A program made the translations under genes and the position numbers. A model generated the notes under the pieces. It ran no database searches. It worked only from the letters and a program-made list of their open reading frames with translations, and was not told where the DNA came from. From Setomelanomma holmii (taxonomy: Eukaryota; Ascomycota; Dothideomycetes; Pleosporales; Phaeosphaeriaceae), in contig ML978294.1 of NCBI GenBank assembly GCA_010015745.1, positions 1,074-65,073 on the forward strand: a stretch of 64,000 nucleotides of DNA, written 5' to 3'. This document shows, piece by piece, positions 31,381 through 42,878 of the stretch. Every line of letters starts with the position of its first letter. Within the stretch, counting starts at the first letter, position 1.

Positions 31381-33048
31381 TCATGAGGCTGCAGCCCTTC
31401 CACCTCTCCTGTCCTTCGGATCAAAGTCCAAAATCTTCCTCCGTCTATGATTCTGCGCCATCTTCCACCGCACATACATGAGTACTGCATCCTTCAGCCC
31501 CACGAACAAACAGCCGCCAACCAGACTCCTGCCCCATCGTGTCTGCAGGAAACCTGTTGGCCTGCCCTTCGTCCCAACTCTGCCACCAGTTGATATCCAA
31601 CCACCCAGCCACGAAGTAGCAGGCGCGCCCGACGGTGGTGTTACCCACGACTCTGGCAGTGTGTACCTCAAAAGCTCGCCCATCGCAGCTGCTATACTGG
31701 GGAAGATAAGGGCCCCCAGTATAGTATCTGCGAGAGATGTTGTGGAGAAGGCGATGTTGCGTTCGCGTCGTACGCGCTGGCGGGGTTGAGCTGGCTGCGC
31801 TGGCACATTGGGCGCAGGTGCAGCTTCTTGTACCTCGACTTCGATGAGCGCTGGCATCTCATCGTCCATCGGTGGCGCATCAATCGGGCGAGCAGGCCCT
31901 CGCGCAATTGGGACCGGCGGATTCTCCTCGGCCTCGTTGTTGTCCGCTGCGCCACCGTTGTTCCAGTCTCCGAAGATGTCAAAGTCGACTTCGATCTCAA
32001 TGTCGTCGTGGTCGTGGTCATGATCGTGAATATGGTCATGCTCGTTGTCGAGCTGTTCTTGCACCTCGACAGCATCCTCAGTTCCTGCCCGCGGTTGAAT
32101 CTCCTTAAGCCACTGCTGCTCTTGTGGTAGACAGACACGCTCCCAGAACGCGTTATAGAAGCCACGCACGTATGGAAGAGCGGCGAACGAGAACGCTGCG
32201 CTCGGTGGCCACTGCAGCTGCAGCATCTCGTCGCCTGGCAGTCTGGAGCTGACGAAGAAGATGAGAGGTAGGAATGGCAAGAATGAGTCGGCGAAGGTAG
32301 TTCGGCTGGCTACAAGGACCGTGGGGATCAGAGGCAGGCCAAGATCTAGCCGCCAGTGCTTTTGCAAGTGGGCAAAGAGGCGCAATACTGGTGATGATAT
32401 CCTCATGTCCGGTGCCTCGTAGAGAGGTGCCAATATCTGCAGCGCGTCTCGTGTCCCAAACACTGAATATATCGTATGTGTTCCCGCCAATGTGAGTGTC
32501 GAGTAAAGTGCCGTTCCCGTGACAAGCGCAAACCCAGGTAGAAGCAGTGTGCCAGCGAAGCGCTCTCCTACCCGCACCGCATCCACCACGTAATTTCTTG
32601 GCCGCTCAATCTTGATCTCGGATTTGCACTGTGGACACTGCACTTTGCTTGCACGTGTACCAGCCCTTCGCCGCGAGTTTGGCGCTTCCATATCTGCTAT
32701 CCAGTCAAGTAAGCACTTCTCGTGTGCCACCAGCGAGCATTGGCACGGTGACCGCCACTCCGATGAGTTTTCGTCATCCTCCGTTTCGTCGTTGAAGCAT
32801 ATCCAGCACTTTCGCGGTTCGTATTCCTCCTCTGATGAGCTACTTTGAGCAGGCGCTTCTCTCTGCTCCTCTATTGCTGGCTTTGCTGACTGCTTAGGCG
32901 GCGAATTCAGCAAGAGTGTCTGTGAGTCGACTGATTGCGCGGAGAAACTGTTCGTACGCGGGATCTGCTCTGACTGCGAGGATGAAGATTCGGCGGGAGG
33001 CGAAGAGCGACGCTGCGACGCGGGTCGCTGCGGTGGGAATGAAGCCAT
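31381..33048 (-). CDS. RING-CH (MARCH-type) membrane E3 ubiquitin ligase
   Basis: 555 residues from the start MASFPPQRP; an in-frame ATG at 33219 would add 57 residues. Residues about 80-155 hold a RING-variant finger: CWICFNDE, CQCSLVAHEKCLLDWI and CPQCKSEI, giving C4HC3 order with His in the fourth-fifth ligand position. Several hydrophobic segments follow (LLLPGFALVTGTALYSTLTL; FLPFLPLIFFVSS; a pair near the C-terminus), so it is membrane-anchored. Between them lies a His/Asp repeat (HDHIHDHDHDHDD) and an acidic, Pro-rich loop. It transfers ubiquitin to membrane proteins, probably at the mitochondrial or ER membrane as in MARCH5-like relatives. The His/Asp repeat may bind metal. Confidence 0.88.
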   Translation of the reverse strand: MASFPPQRPASQRRSSPPAESSSSQSEQIPRTNSFSAQSVDSQTLLLNSPPKQSAKPAIEEQREAPAQSSSSEEEYEPRKCWICFNDETEDDENSSEWRSPCQCSLVAHEKCLLDWIADMEAPNSRRRAGTRASKVQCPQCKSEIKIERPRNYVVDAVRVGERFAGTLLLPGFALVTGTALYSTLTLAGTHTIYSVFGTRDALQILAPLYEAPDMRISSPVLRLFAHLQKHWRLDLGLPLIPTVLVASRTTFADSFLPFLPLIFFVSSRLPGDEMLQLQWPPSAAFSFAALPYVRGFYNAFWERVCLPQEQQWLKEIQPRAGTEDAVEVQEQLDNEHDHIHDHDHDHDDIEIEVDFDIFGDWNNGGAADNNEAEENPPVPIARGPARPIDAPPMDDEMPALIEVEVQEAAPAPNVPAQPAQPRQRVRRERNIAFSTTSLADTILGALIFPSIAAAMGELLRYTLPESWVTPPSGAPATSWLGGWISTGGRVGTKGRPTGFLQTRWGRSLVGGCLFVGLKDAVLMYVRWKMAQNHRRRKILDFDPKDRRGGRAAAS

Positions 33049-33600
33049 GTCAGTGGGAGGAGGAGGTGGAGGTAGGCTGACGGAGCCTTGTGTTTCGCGC
33101 GATAAGACTCGAACTGCAAACCACGGCTCAGAGACGCCAAAGCATCGTCGAATGCGTGAGCAAAGATGAGTGTCGTGGTCAGCACAGGCAGACAGGTGGT
33201 GGTTGCTCGGCTGGTGCACGGAGCTTGTGTCAATAGATTGCCGAAACCGAAAGCGCGATTGCTAAGACGTCACTTCCCGATGTCACCAAATGCCAAGACC
33301 TGCCACGTGCACGTCACGGAACGTCCACGGGTCGAACACAGCTTGGATTATCAGTCCCGCATGGCATATCTGCAAGACACTCTAAGATATGATGGTGATA
33401 ACGTGTGACTTCCAATGTCAGTATTCTGCCTTTCTCGCTCGTTCTATATCCTGTTCATCACATCTCCACATCGCACACCATATCCCCCATCTCGCTCCTC
33501 ACCATCACCCACGTCCTTCCAAACGCATCCTTCACACGCACAAGTCCATGACGAACATGCACCGCACCCTCAAAGGAGTCGACCTGCCCTGTGTCAGTTC
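33049..33600. other. Intergenic, no supported gene
   Basis: It holds the promoter of the RING-CH gene and the 3' flank of the next reverse-strand gene. It has a C-rich stretch at about 33455-33530. No gene is supported. Confidence 0.45.
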
Positions 33601-34290
33601 CTACATCTCTTCGCCTCTTCTCGGACCAAGTCGCAGTTTCCGTACATTGTTCTTGCCTCCTCGATCAACCTCGGTAGCCGCCCGCCCATGCTGTTCATGA
33701 CCATTATGCGCACCTCCACCGGCAATGTAGCCGCCAGGAACATAAAGCTGTCCCATGGGCGCAAGTGTAGGCGGCGGTGGCAGTTTCCTTAACTGATCTT
33801 GCACCAGTTCACGATGCGCTGCCGCTTTTGGAGTCAGAACTGGCGCCTCACCAGGTTTAGGTTGTGGTGATGTATGCTCCATGATCGCTGCTGGAGCGTT
33901 TGAATCAGCGCGCCATGCAGATGTCAGACTATCTGGATCCGATAAGCTTGCTGCGCCGTGCTGGTAGACTGATGGCGTAGTCTCCTCGCCTGCCAATTCT
34001 TCCTCGTTAGGATCATCCTTTGGCTCTTCCGCGGCCGTCTTGCTATGCGCGTGTCGAAACTTCTTGACGTGGGGCTCATGTGTCGGCGCATACGGCTCCA
34101 CTGGAGCCTCCCTAATTGACGAAAGCCCGTCTTCTCGATCGAGGAATGCGCACGTCTCGCAGTCGAACCCGCAATCTTCGATGTAGAACTTGTGTTGTAG
34201 ATTGACGGGACAGTTGAGCCCGCAGTTGAAAGCGCCGAGAATGGTATGGTGGAGGCAGTGCGAGTAGTCGGTGACGTAGATGATGCACAT
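33601..34290 (-). CDS. Hypothetical protein with Cys/His-rich N-terminus
   Basis: 229 residues from MCIIYVTDYSH; an in-frame ATG at 34473 would add 61 residues. Residues 1-50 contain C2, C12, HH, C22, C26 and a GFDCETC pair, in the style of a small zinc-binding head that I see in many fungal hypothetical proteins. The remaining 180 residues are disordered, rich in Glu, Pro and Ala, then Gly/His. There is no secretion signal at the chosen start. Function unknown. The next gene (TANGO2) reads the same way, 278 bp upstream. Confidence 0.65.
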   Translation of the reverse strand: MCIIYVTDYSHCLHHTILGAFNCGLNCPVNLQHKFYIEDCGFDCETCAFLDREDGLSSIREAPVEPYAPTHEPHVKKFRHAHSKTAAEEPKDDPNEEELAGEETTPSVYQHGAASLSDPDSLTSAWRADSNAPAAIMEHTSPQPKPGEAPVLTPKAAAHRELVQDQLRKLPPPPTLAPMGQLYVPGGYIAGGGAHNGHEQHGRAATEVDRGGKNNVRKLRLGPRRGEEM

Positions 34291-34567
34291 CTTGTCAGCT
34301 GTTGGTAGGTGGTATGCTCGGCAACTCTCTGTATCTGAGTTGTGCAGAGCAGTCAGGCTGTAAGTGTGGTTAACTTGAGGAAGCGGACGATTGGAGAAAG
34401 GTTTTGTAGAACCGAGAGGGTGCATGATAAAGTGAAAACCTAGGTGAGAAGGTAAAATTTGTACTGAGCTCACGTATTCCGGCAGCGTGAAAGCCAGTTG
34501 TAAATTGCGGAACGTTGTCGGCTCAACTATTTATCGACATTCACCTACTTTCCGATGACCTCCCTTC

Positions 34568-35586
34568 TCACCAATCCTCAATCTGGAACTCAAACACCCG
34601 GTCCCCCTTGCCCTCCTCGATCGGCTTCGCATCCTGATCAAACAGCGTCCTCTCTGAATAATACGCTTTTCCTTGTCTATCCACTAGCATAACAATATTC
34701 TTCTGCGTGCCATAGCACCCACTCGTCGCGTCTACCGCCTTCTGTTTGACCACGTCCCCGACTTCATGTGCCGGCATCTTGTGCTCTTCCAAGTGATCCC
34801 TTCCGATGGATGGAACGAAGATGCTGTGCCGTAGCTGATTGAGATACATGTCCCACTCTTCGTTCTCCTTTTGCCGGGGCATGGTGTCGGTCGATAGGAC
34901 GTCAAGGAGGCGCTGGACGAGTTGCTCGCGGCTTTCATTAGCAGCGACAGATTGCTTGATCGCGTTTTGTGTCCATGCTTCACCGTTCACGACCTTCGGC
35001 CATGTCCGGTCACCGTATGCCGCGTTGCTGAGTGCATGTGTTTCTCCCTCTTTTCCCAATAACCTGATCACATCCTTGGCTTCCGGCGTCCGATTACTCA
35101 CAATCGCCAGCCCTTTCCCTGTACCTTTCGCCTCTTTAACAGCATCTTGCACAAATCCATAACATAACGAAAATCCGCCCACTCCCTTCACGCCGTCTTC
35201 CTCAATCATGTGACGTGCAAAATCATCCGCGCTCACTTTCTTCGCAGGGTCGATCTTCAGCCATGCATTCGGGATCAAACCACGACTTCTCGCACCAATG
35301 ACGATGGCTTCGCCTTCTTCGCGATAGTTGGTGAGCACGGCGATTCGCCCTTGACGAGTCACACCTAGCCAGGTACCGTGCACAGGACGGTGCAGGTCGT
35401 AGCCTCCAAGAACTTGGGAGTCTGGCTCAGGCCACCATGTTGCTCCTGCCGTTGGGCGATGGAGGTATTCCTGGACAAATGTTAGTTGCGGGCTTTGTGG
35501 TCGCTCGAGTTGAGTCATACGTCTCGGTTGTTCAACAATATGAACGGATAGGCTGGATGCGCAGTTGTGAGGATAGCGATGCACAT
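34568..35586 (-). CDS. TANGO2/NRDE-family protein
   Basis: Exons 35586-35521 and 35470-34568; the 50-nt intron (GTATGA...GTCCAG) joins NNRD to EYLHRPT, exactly restoring the family's NRDE motif. The product is about 322 residues. Family signature: MCIAILTT at the start, FILLNNRDE, RPTAGATWW, GTWLGVTRQGRIAVLTNYRE, SRG.IPNAWLK, GGFSLCYGF, VSNRTPE, HALSNAAYGD.TWPKV and YGTQKNIVMLVD. TANGO2 proteins are cytosolic or mitochondrial, linked to ER-Golgi organisation, lipid and haem handling; the chemistry is not settled. The N-terminal Cys after Met could act as an Ntn-type nucleophile, as proposed for the fold. Confidence 0.92.
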
Positions 35587-36173
35587 GTCGTCGTTTGCAA
35601 TATTCGCCTCTTCAGACGGTGGTGGTATAGGTATCAAACAGTTGGCAGTGAGGTATGTTCGAGTCAACACTTCGGGCAACAACGGCTCGTGGTGGTTTTG
35701 CCGAGTTCGCAGTTGCAAATGCAGGTCGAGCGGTGTGCTGCGCCAGCGAAGCCTCACTTATATACGTGTATCCAGTGTGTCTCGCCTTCAATGCAGTGCC
35801 ATCTGTCGGATGAGGTGGAACGATGCATCCTGGGAATAGGTTACCGTGAAGAGTGAATCAGCGTGTGAAGAGTGCGGTTACAAGAAGGCCTAGGCTTGGG
35901 CGACGGGCCGAGGTGTCATAGGTACTTCGTACAAGACAATTCACACCACTGGAAGCTTCTGTCTCTGCTGCGTGGCGTGATAGCTGCATAGCCAGCATGG
36001 ACCTTTTTCGACCACATGAATGAGTTCCGAGGCACGTTCACGGTATTAAAGGTTCTGGTGTTCCTGCAGCGGAGGCGTCCGACTTCACGTGGCAGCAGTC
36101 CCCAAACTACCATCCCTGCTGCCCGGGTCCACCTTCCGTGCCCTCGGCCCTATCAAAGCAACCCTTCGCAATC
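35587..36173. promoter_or_regulatory. Divergent promoter region
   Basis: It lies between TANGO2 (reverse) and the membrane-protein gene (forward). No gene is supported inside. Confidence 0.45.
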
Positions 36174-36889
36174 ATGCTCCCAACCATAACCACCGCCGCA
36201 GTAACAACGACACAACATCACAACCAGCAGCATAAGAACGCCATGGCAGCAAACTTTGCGCCCTACCAAGATGTCCCCGAGACACAACGAGCGCTCTCTC
36301 CACCACTACAGTCCCCGCGGATAACCTCGCCGCGCACGTCACTCGATCGCACGCGCAATGTCATTTCCCCACCAACACGCACATACGAACAACAGGACTA
36401 CTTTGGCGCCGGAAATGAGTTGCCGGATGTCGAGCGCGTAGCTTTGATTGCGCCACAGACCACTTCACGAACGGGATTTGGTCGATCACGAGAAGATGTG
36501 GATATGTTCACGACGAGCTTAGGGTGGAGGTTGGATTATGAGGCTTGCCTGGCATACCTACTCTTGCCGCCTGCGGGAAGTGTCTTCTTGCTGGTTATGG
36601 AGCACCAGAGCGATTATGTGCGATTCCACGCATGGCAGTCGAGCCTGCTGTTCGCGTTCATCTTTGTTATACACGTCATATTTAGCTGGTCGAGCTTCAT
36701 ATCGTGGATGTTGTTCATTGGCGATGTTGGATTGATTGGCTGGTTGACATATCGGGCGTATCTTGACGGTAAGAAAAGGAACCAGGCTGCTATGAAGACA
36801 ACACTGACACTTCAGCAGCTGCCACACTTGATCGATACGAAGTACCATTCTTTGGCTCACTCGCGAGCTCGATACTGGACGACGAATAG
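36174..36889 (+). CDS. Tic20/DUF4870-like small membrane protein
   Basis: Exons 36174-36768 and 36816-36889; the 47-nt intron (GTAAGA...TTCAG) puts the tail in frame (TLDRYEVPFFG...LDDE). Starts at 36138 or 36243 are alternatives. The first 115 residues are disordered. Then come GWRLDYEACLAYLLLPPAGSVFLLVMEHQSDYVRFHAWQSSLLF and two more hydrophobic helices (FAFIFVIHVIFSW, ISWMLFIGDVGLIGWLTYRAY). This three- to four-helix pattern with FHAxQS is the DUF4870/Tic20-like fold found across fungi. The role is unknown; a Golgi or ER membrane location is likely by analogy only. Confidence 0.78.
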
Positions 36890-37030
36890 ACATCGATCTA
36901 CTCTTTCAATGATAGCGTGGCGTTCAGGGAGCATTTGCAGGTGCAAGACGGAGTATCGATGATTTTTTACTTAGATCGCTGGAAGAACTATGGTATATTA
37001 CCTAATCAAGCCCGCCTTCGAGACGCGATC

Positions 37031-38111
37031 CTAGCCGAACCGCTCCATTGCAATCTGCTTCAGAAACTCCATCGTCTTGCCCTCCTTCTCCCGTCTCTCA
37101 GCCAGCTTCTCGTCTCTCTCGGCTGCCCTTGCACGGGCAATCTCTTCACGCCTAATCTCCCGTTCGCTCTTCTTTCGCTCCTCTTCCTTCTTCTTCCTCT
37201 TGTACATGTCGATGCCATCGTCACCCATGAGGTCTGCTTCCGCGACTTCCACGTCTCCACTCTCTTTTGCATCGCGGAATGATTGCAGTGTGCTTGTGAC
37301 CTCGCGCTTCTTTTCGAGTTGACGTTCGCGGGACCCAGGGTCGGCGCGCGGCACGAGTTCCTCGAGACGATTTTTTTGGGCTTTGCGATCTGTTTTGCGC
37401 TCGTACCGTATATCGTCGACGTATTCTGAGCGGTTCCGCGATCGTTCTTCGTCAAGGGTCTCGTCTCGATATGTCAGGTCATCCAATCTGGGCACTGTAG
37501 GTCCATGACTTTTGCGTCGCGCAGCTTCTGTAGGGGGTTCGGGCCCAAAGTCGTCGTCGCTCTGCTCTTCTTGCTCATCTCGTGGCTTATATGTTGGTGA
37601 TGGGCGCTTTGTCCGCTTTGGTGAGCTTGCCTGGTACGATTGCACGGTTTCTTGGGCAGTCTTCAGCATCGAAGGGTCATACCAACTCCGTGCTAGGTCT
37701 CCACGATTCCTACAACGTTAGCATCATCTATTTCCAAGCTCATTCCATAACCACAATGGTTACATACCATCGGCTGACAAAGCTCTTCCACCTGCCCTTA
37801 GCTTCCCTCTCGTCTAGGTCATCCAGTTGGATGTTCTTCTGGATGTCGAGGTATGACTGAAAGAGCGGCTTGTAGTCTTCATATTGCCTCTTTGATAACG
37901 CCTTTGCTTTGTATGGAAGCGCTACTGGTTTCGCAGAGGGAGATCGTGAGCGATGACGCTTGTGACGATGTCGGTCTTCGTCGCGAAGTGGAGAGCGCGA
38001 GCGGCGCGAGTGGTAGTGATGCTTGTGGTCATGACGGTATGCATGACTTGGCGATCCTGAACGTTTACGGGCAAGTTGATCGCCAGTCTCTGGAATCATG
38101 CTGCGAGGCAT
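37031..38111 (-). CDS. Arg/Ser- and Glu-rich nuclear coiled-coil protein, putative RNA processing
   Basis: Exons 38111-37768 and 37710-37031; the 57-nt intron (GTATGT...TTGTAG) gives FVSRWNRGDLARSWYDP. Start MPRSMIPETG. Residues 15-65 are RS/His-rich (HYHSRRSRSPLRDED). A conserved block (YEDYKPLFQSYLDIQKNI, then RWNRGDLA.SWYDP) follows. The second half is a long charged helix with VPRADPGSRERQLEKKREV and a C-terminal FLKQIAMERFG. Homologues are common in Pezizomycotina and are sometimes labelled 'splicing Arg/Ser-rich' or 'RNA helicase HEL117', but no helicase motif is present. Nuclear RNA processing is an inference from composition. Confidence 0.72.
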
Positions 38112-38663
38112 GTTTGAGCTTGTCGGAGGGAAGTCGCGCTGAAGGTTGGTGATCTTCGCGTGCATGCGGGCCGCTTCCGCTAGCTCGGCTCCACTTGCTC
38201 GCACCTTTACGCAAGGTTGCAATGCCCTCCCTCCAGCAACACCTATGAACATGGTCCATGACAGCCGTGCAATGTCGAGTTGCAGCACATACTAACGGAG
38301 ACTACTTGATAATATTGGTATCTATCCGGTATGGCCAAAAGGTCGAGCATCATCACGGGGGCAATCCGTCACACTTTGACGACGATTTAGCCTTACCTTC
38401 CGAACAATAAAACACCATTGCCACATCGGGACAACCATGTGCCGTGGTAGGCACCCTCAGCCTGCCCGATCAGCGACTCGTTATGTAATTCCTTCCATTA
38501 TCCAGAACTACCATCAGGACTATCAAGCTATCATCGCACGTCTTATTCTCGCACGGTTGACTTAGGCTCAACGACCGAGCTCATGAAAGTGACGAGCCTG
38601 TCAGCAGCGTCGTACAGTCTGCATCGATGCAGACAACGGAAGTGACGCTGGCAGGCTTTGTCT
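38112..38663. other. Intergenic, no supported gene
   Basis: Promoter side of the RS-rich gene and the start of the accessory block. I see no gene. The first exon of HET gene 2 could begin here. Confidence 0.4.
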
Positions 38664-40124
38664 ATGCGCCATAGGATCTCACCAAGGGCTCCATAAGACT
38701 TTTACGAATATGTCCGGATCTTTCACCCCTTGGCGAGGTTTGCTGTGAGACCAGCATCGCCACTCTTGCTCACTCGTATACCTGTCTCTCATATGTTTGA
38801 GGTGATGAGCAGCCAGAGCAACGTATCATTCTCGATCGCAAGCCTTTTTGGGTACGACAGAACTTGTGCTCCGTCCTACACTTCGCGAAATGCAGGCGGC
38901 AGGGGCCTCTGTGGATTGACGCTCTCAGTATGAACCAGAATAACGTAGAGGAACGAAATCATCAAGTGCGACAGATGGGCGCTATCCTTTCAATGGCTAC
39001 AGAAGTCATCTCGTGGTTCAGCCCAGATGAAGATATTGCCAGCTATCTTAGATACGTTCCGACTGCGAGACGCTCCCGAGTCTGGCTTCATTCTGACGAC
39101 AATAGAGTAAAAAAAACTGTGCAATCATGCGTATTGACAGAGGATGGATCACTCAGGAAGTTACCTTGGCGAAGCGAAATGCACTCATGGCATAGGACCA
39201 CGAGGTGGACTTGACTTTCTTACCTTGGATCGAACTAGTAAGACAAAATCAATCAGACATAAATAGCGCCCTGCAAACACAATTCAACAATATGTGGAGT
39301 ATCAAAGAGAGAGATTCATGGACAAGACAGACAATACATGAGGGAAGACTGCTGCGAGTCCTCACAACCTTCAAGAACAAGCAATGTGCACATGCACAGG
39401 ATCGCATTTATTCTTTGATGGCCTTAGTCAAAGATGCTGCAACTTTGAAAGTAGATTACAGTATCTCCCATGTTGCACTAGCCCAGACTGTACTCCAAAC
39501 CTGCTAAAGAAACATTTGTTTGTGTACCATACATGCGCTTGGCGAAGCGTTGGAAATTGGAAGAAATGCATCTGGCAGCTACGGACTCGACCGCAATGGA
39601 ATGACTACAAGAATCAGCCCTTTCTTCTTTTTCCCGGAACAATGGGAGTCTGATGACCCTGATTGTGCAGTTGGGAGAAAAAACGTGGACTAGACCTAGA
39701 AAGGTTGGGATGGAAGCAGAAATTTCACGTTCAAGGAAGCCAGAGACGGAGAGAAAAGGCTCGTTTCAACAACATGTTCCTTCGGGCTCAGGCACCTCTG
39801 TACTCGATTCACCGGCTACCTCAAATTAAGGTTCCGTCCCGAACATACGCATATTACCTACCAATATCTCCCAGGAAAAGATTCAAATGGGCCGCTCAGG
39901 GAAGGTAAGTTAGATGAAGTCATTCTCAAACTACCCACCAAGGCATATGCCGTACGTGATATCCGGTTCTCGGTCGATTTCCTGCTCGAGGTTGCCAGAA
40001 TGTCGAGAGAAAGCCCCGAAGACGTTTGTAGCAGTGAGCGCCGCAACTTCGATGAGCATGCTGGTTTTCAGTCATTGGATACCTTCGGCATGTCCCTTCA
40101 CGGGGTGCCCGCTCCCCGTGCGGT

Positions 40125-40133
40125 GGTGAGGAG
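40125..40133 (+). repeat. Target-site-like direct repeat, left of hAT
   Basis: GGTGAGGAG; the identical nine bases occur at 42880-42888 right of the element. Two bases (TA) separate it from the CAGTCC terminus here, one base (T) on the other side, so the 8-bp hAT duplication is present but its register is blurred. Confidence 0.7.
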
Positions 40134-40135
40134 TA

Positions 40136-40155
40136 CAGTCCGCAACAAGCAAGCC
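40136..40155 (+). repeat. hAT left terminal inverted repeat
   Basis: Begins CAGTCCGCAACAAGC; exact inverse of 42859-42878. Adding one flanking A (40135) and T (42879) extends the match to 21 bp. Confidence 0.95.
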
Positions 40156-40587
40156 GAATTGTTGGCTTGCTTGACTTATCTCAAGCCAATCAAGCCAAGC
40201 CTAGTCTTTTTAAAAGTTACAAAATTGCAAGCAACCCAAGCCGTACAGTGAGGCTTGCTTGGCTTGCAAAGTAGGCAGCTTTTGTGAGGCTTTTCAGGTT
40301 GCTGGTAGGCCTATCGCAGGTGGCGTTTTTGGTGTTGAGGTTGTTGCAACAGTGCAACTACGCAATAGCAAAAATATATAAACAAGTAGTAAGATTAACT
40401 TATAGCAACTTATTAATTCCTATCGTGAACTGACCTATTGGCCTGCAAATTGCAACAAAAACAATCCACAACCTCTTTACCTATAGCTCTACAATCAGCG
40501 TGATCTTGATATTCTTTACTAAGGACGTCGAAATCACGCTGATTGAGGAGATCTAGATAGAGAGGTTATAGTTAGCAGCAAGCTGGA

Positions 40588-42707
40588 TTGGTTGATATAT
40601 ATACTCGCAAGGTTATTGACGCTGGTGGCAGTGGTGTATTCGACGTTACGAAGGCTACTACAGCAGCTGCTAAGCATCTCCAGCTAAAAAGACGAGGCCA
40701 TATGCTTACAAAGGATGGCGTAACACAGAATCGACAGACGGGGCAGCTCTCTCTGCGGCAAGCCTTTGATACTGGTATCAAGGTCACTCAAGCAGCCGCC
40801 AACGCGATGGGCAACTTCAATATACAGCAGTTCCGGCAAGCTGCTGTACTCTGCATTCTTGACAACAACCTGCCAATAGAGCTGCTTACAAGGCCCTTCT
40901 TTCGAGAGATGATAAAGTTTGCGAACCCAGAGGCAGAGGCAGCTTTGTGGGTGAGTCCTCGTAGTGTTGCTATATACGCAATGCGCCTGTTCCGCTATAT
41001 ACAACTTCAAGTTGTCCAGGCTTTGCCAGAAGCTGCAGGTAAAATACACGTAAGCTTTGACGGCTGGACGACAAAGGGCGGCAAGCGCGGGTTCTTTGCG
41101 ATTGTTGCGCACTTTGCTAACGCTTCTGGAGTAATACGAGACTTGCCTATCGCTCTACCACAACTTGCAGGCTCCCATACGGGCGAGGCTATTGCTAGTA
41201 CTATTACTGAGACGGTTGAGGAGTACGGTATTACTAGCAACAAGCTAGGTTACTTCGTACTCGACAACGCTACCAACAACGATACTGCGATCGCTGCGCT
41301 TGCGCGCGTATACGACTTTGACGCTACTCATCGACGCCTCCTTTGCGGCCCTCATACGCTTAATCTCATCGGCCAAGCGATTATATTTGGCAAGGACGGA
41401 GACGCTTACAACAACGCTGCTGAGCAGCTCAATACAGAAGAGTCGTACTTACGCGAGTGGCGTAAAGATGGGCCGTTGGGCGTATTGATCGACGTTATCA
41501 ACTACATCAAAACACCACAACAGTATGAGCTTTTCAGAGGGTTTCAGAGCGCTGCTAACTCTGAGTTGCCTGCTGGAGAGCGCTTCCGAACGCTTGAGCC
41601 AGTTAAGCCTGTTGTTACTCGCTGGAACTCGTATTACGCCGCCTTTGCGCGCGCAACTCGACTTCAAGCTGCTTACAACTCCTACGCTGAGCACCACATT
41701 AACCGCGTCTCTCTTGACGATAGACGCGCAAGACAAGCTGGCAACAAGCTGGCAACAAGCCTCTAGACGCTCCAAGTTGGATGAGATCAACCGGCCTTAC
41801 AGCTGCTGACTGGGCAGTAATAACAGAGTACCAGGACTGCCTTGAGCCGCTCAAGATCGCTACAGAGCGACCTGAAGGTTGAGGCAAAGCAGGAAAATTT
41901 GGTGCTATATACGAGGTTATACCTGTCTTTGAGTACGTACTCAGTTCGCTTGAAGCTCGCACGCGCCCGTACGAGCAAGTCGATTTCAACCACACCGACG
42001 CGCCAGAGGACCACCTCAATATCAACTTACGCACCGCTTGGCGTAAGGCCAATGAGTAATACGATAAGCTTGATAGATCGCCTGCCTACTACGCTGCTGC
42101 CTGCCTCCATCAATACTACAAGTACTACTGCGAGAACAGCTGGGCCGACAAGCCAGAGTGGCTCACCGCCGCCAACGCTGGGTTTCAGCGACTCTGGCAG
42201 ACGTATAGACCTCAGTGTATACGCCCTCAACCTCAGCCAAATACAACGACTGCGCGTGGGATAGATGACGTAATTGGTGCCTTTGTACGCCGCAACAACA
42301 CTAGAGATGAGGCAGCTCACGACAACGAGTACGAGCGCTGGAGGACTCAAGAGCCAGAGTGGAGCAGGGAGCAGTACTTGGGTGATGGTCACCCAGTCGT
42401 CTACTGGATACAGATGCGCTCAAAATACTTGTGTTTGAGCCAGTTTGCGATCGATATAGTGACAATCCCAGCATCAAGCTGCGAGTGTGAGAGGCTCTTT
42501 AGCGAGCTTGCCGACTTACTTGAGCCTAAACGACGAGCTATTGGCAGTGAGTTACTAGCTGCTCTTCAATTAGTACGATTATGGACAAGAGCAGGCTTTA
42601 AGACTCAGTACAACTAGGGCACAGAGAGCGACGATGAAAACGACGTATCAGATGAGGATATTGTACAAGACTACAATATACAAGAGTGGACTCTCCCGTC
42701 ACTATAG
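40588..42707 (+). pseudogene. hAT transposase, frameshifted and stop-containing
   Basis: The first segment (to about 41766) shows the hAT core: HVSFDGWTTKGGKRGFFAIVAHF with the first acidic residue, LGYFVLDNATNND with the second, RRLLCGPHTLNLIGQ (C-x2-H) and VVTRWNSYY. It ends at TAG 41764-41766 after a repeat of AAGCTGGCAAC, where the frame slips. The next frame continues GLTAADWAVITEY. It has a TGA (EG*GKAGKFGAIYE; CGA-to-TGA fits) and a TAA (KANE*YDKLDRSPAYYAA). It ends in the dimerisation motif IVTIPASSCECERLFSELADLLEPKR. No ATG or BED finger is visible upstream of 40588. Not functional as it stands. Confidence 0.9.
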
Positions 42708-42858
42708 TCGTATACAAATTTGATCTCCTAGCGTCCAATCCGATCAATCCGTCAAGCAAGTCGCAAGCAAGCCGCCCAAAAACACCAGCAAGCAAGCAAC
42801 AAGCAAGCCACGACGACGTCGCCAACAAGCAAGTCAATCCACGACCTCAGGATTGCTT

Positions 42859-42878
42859 GGCTTGCTTGTTGCGGACTG
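42859..42878 (+). repeat. hAT right terminal inverted repeat
   Basis: Ends GTTGCGGACTG; exact inverse of 40136-40155. The host direct repeat GGTGAGGAG follows one base later (42880-42888). Confidence 0.95.

Larger units (their letters stand above)
40136..42878 (+). mobile_element. Defective hAT-superfamily DNA transposon (2.74 kb)
   Basis: Ends are perfect 20-bp inverted repeats (40136-40155 and 42859-42878). Near-terminal regions carry many AAGC/GCTT words (about 40145-40290 and 42740-42870), typical transposase-binding subterminal repeats. The coding part is a hAT transposase with a frameshift and stops. The insertion point is the 3' end of a HET gene; the short direct repeat GGTGAGGAG flanks both sides. 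Confidence 0.93.

Noticed and set aside
31994..32046. His/Asp repeat as a microsatellite of interest
   Set aside because: It is in frame inside the RING-CH ligase and is explained as a coding repeat (HDHDHDHDD).
38664..39507. HET gene 2 as an intact gene with introns
   Set aside because: The TGA replaces the conserved Trp of SYVWG in an otherwise continuous frame, and two more in-frame stops follow; introns cannot remove the first without cutting the core motif.
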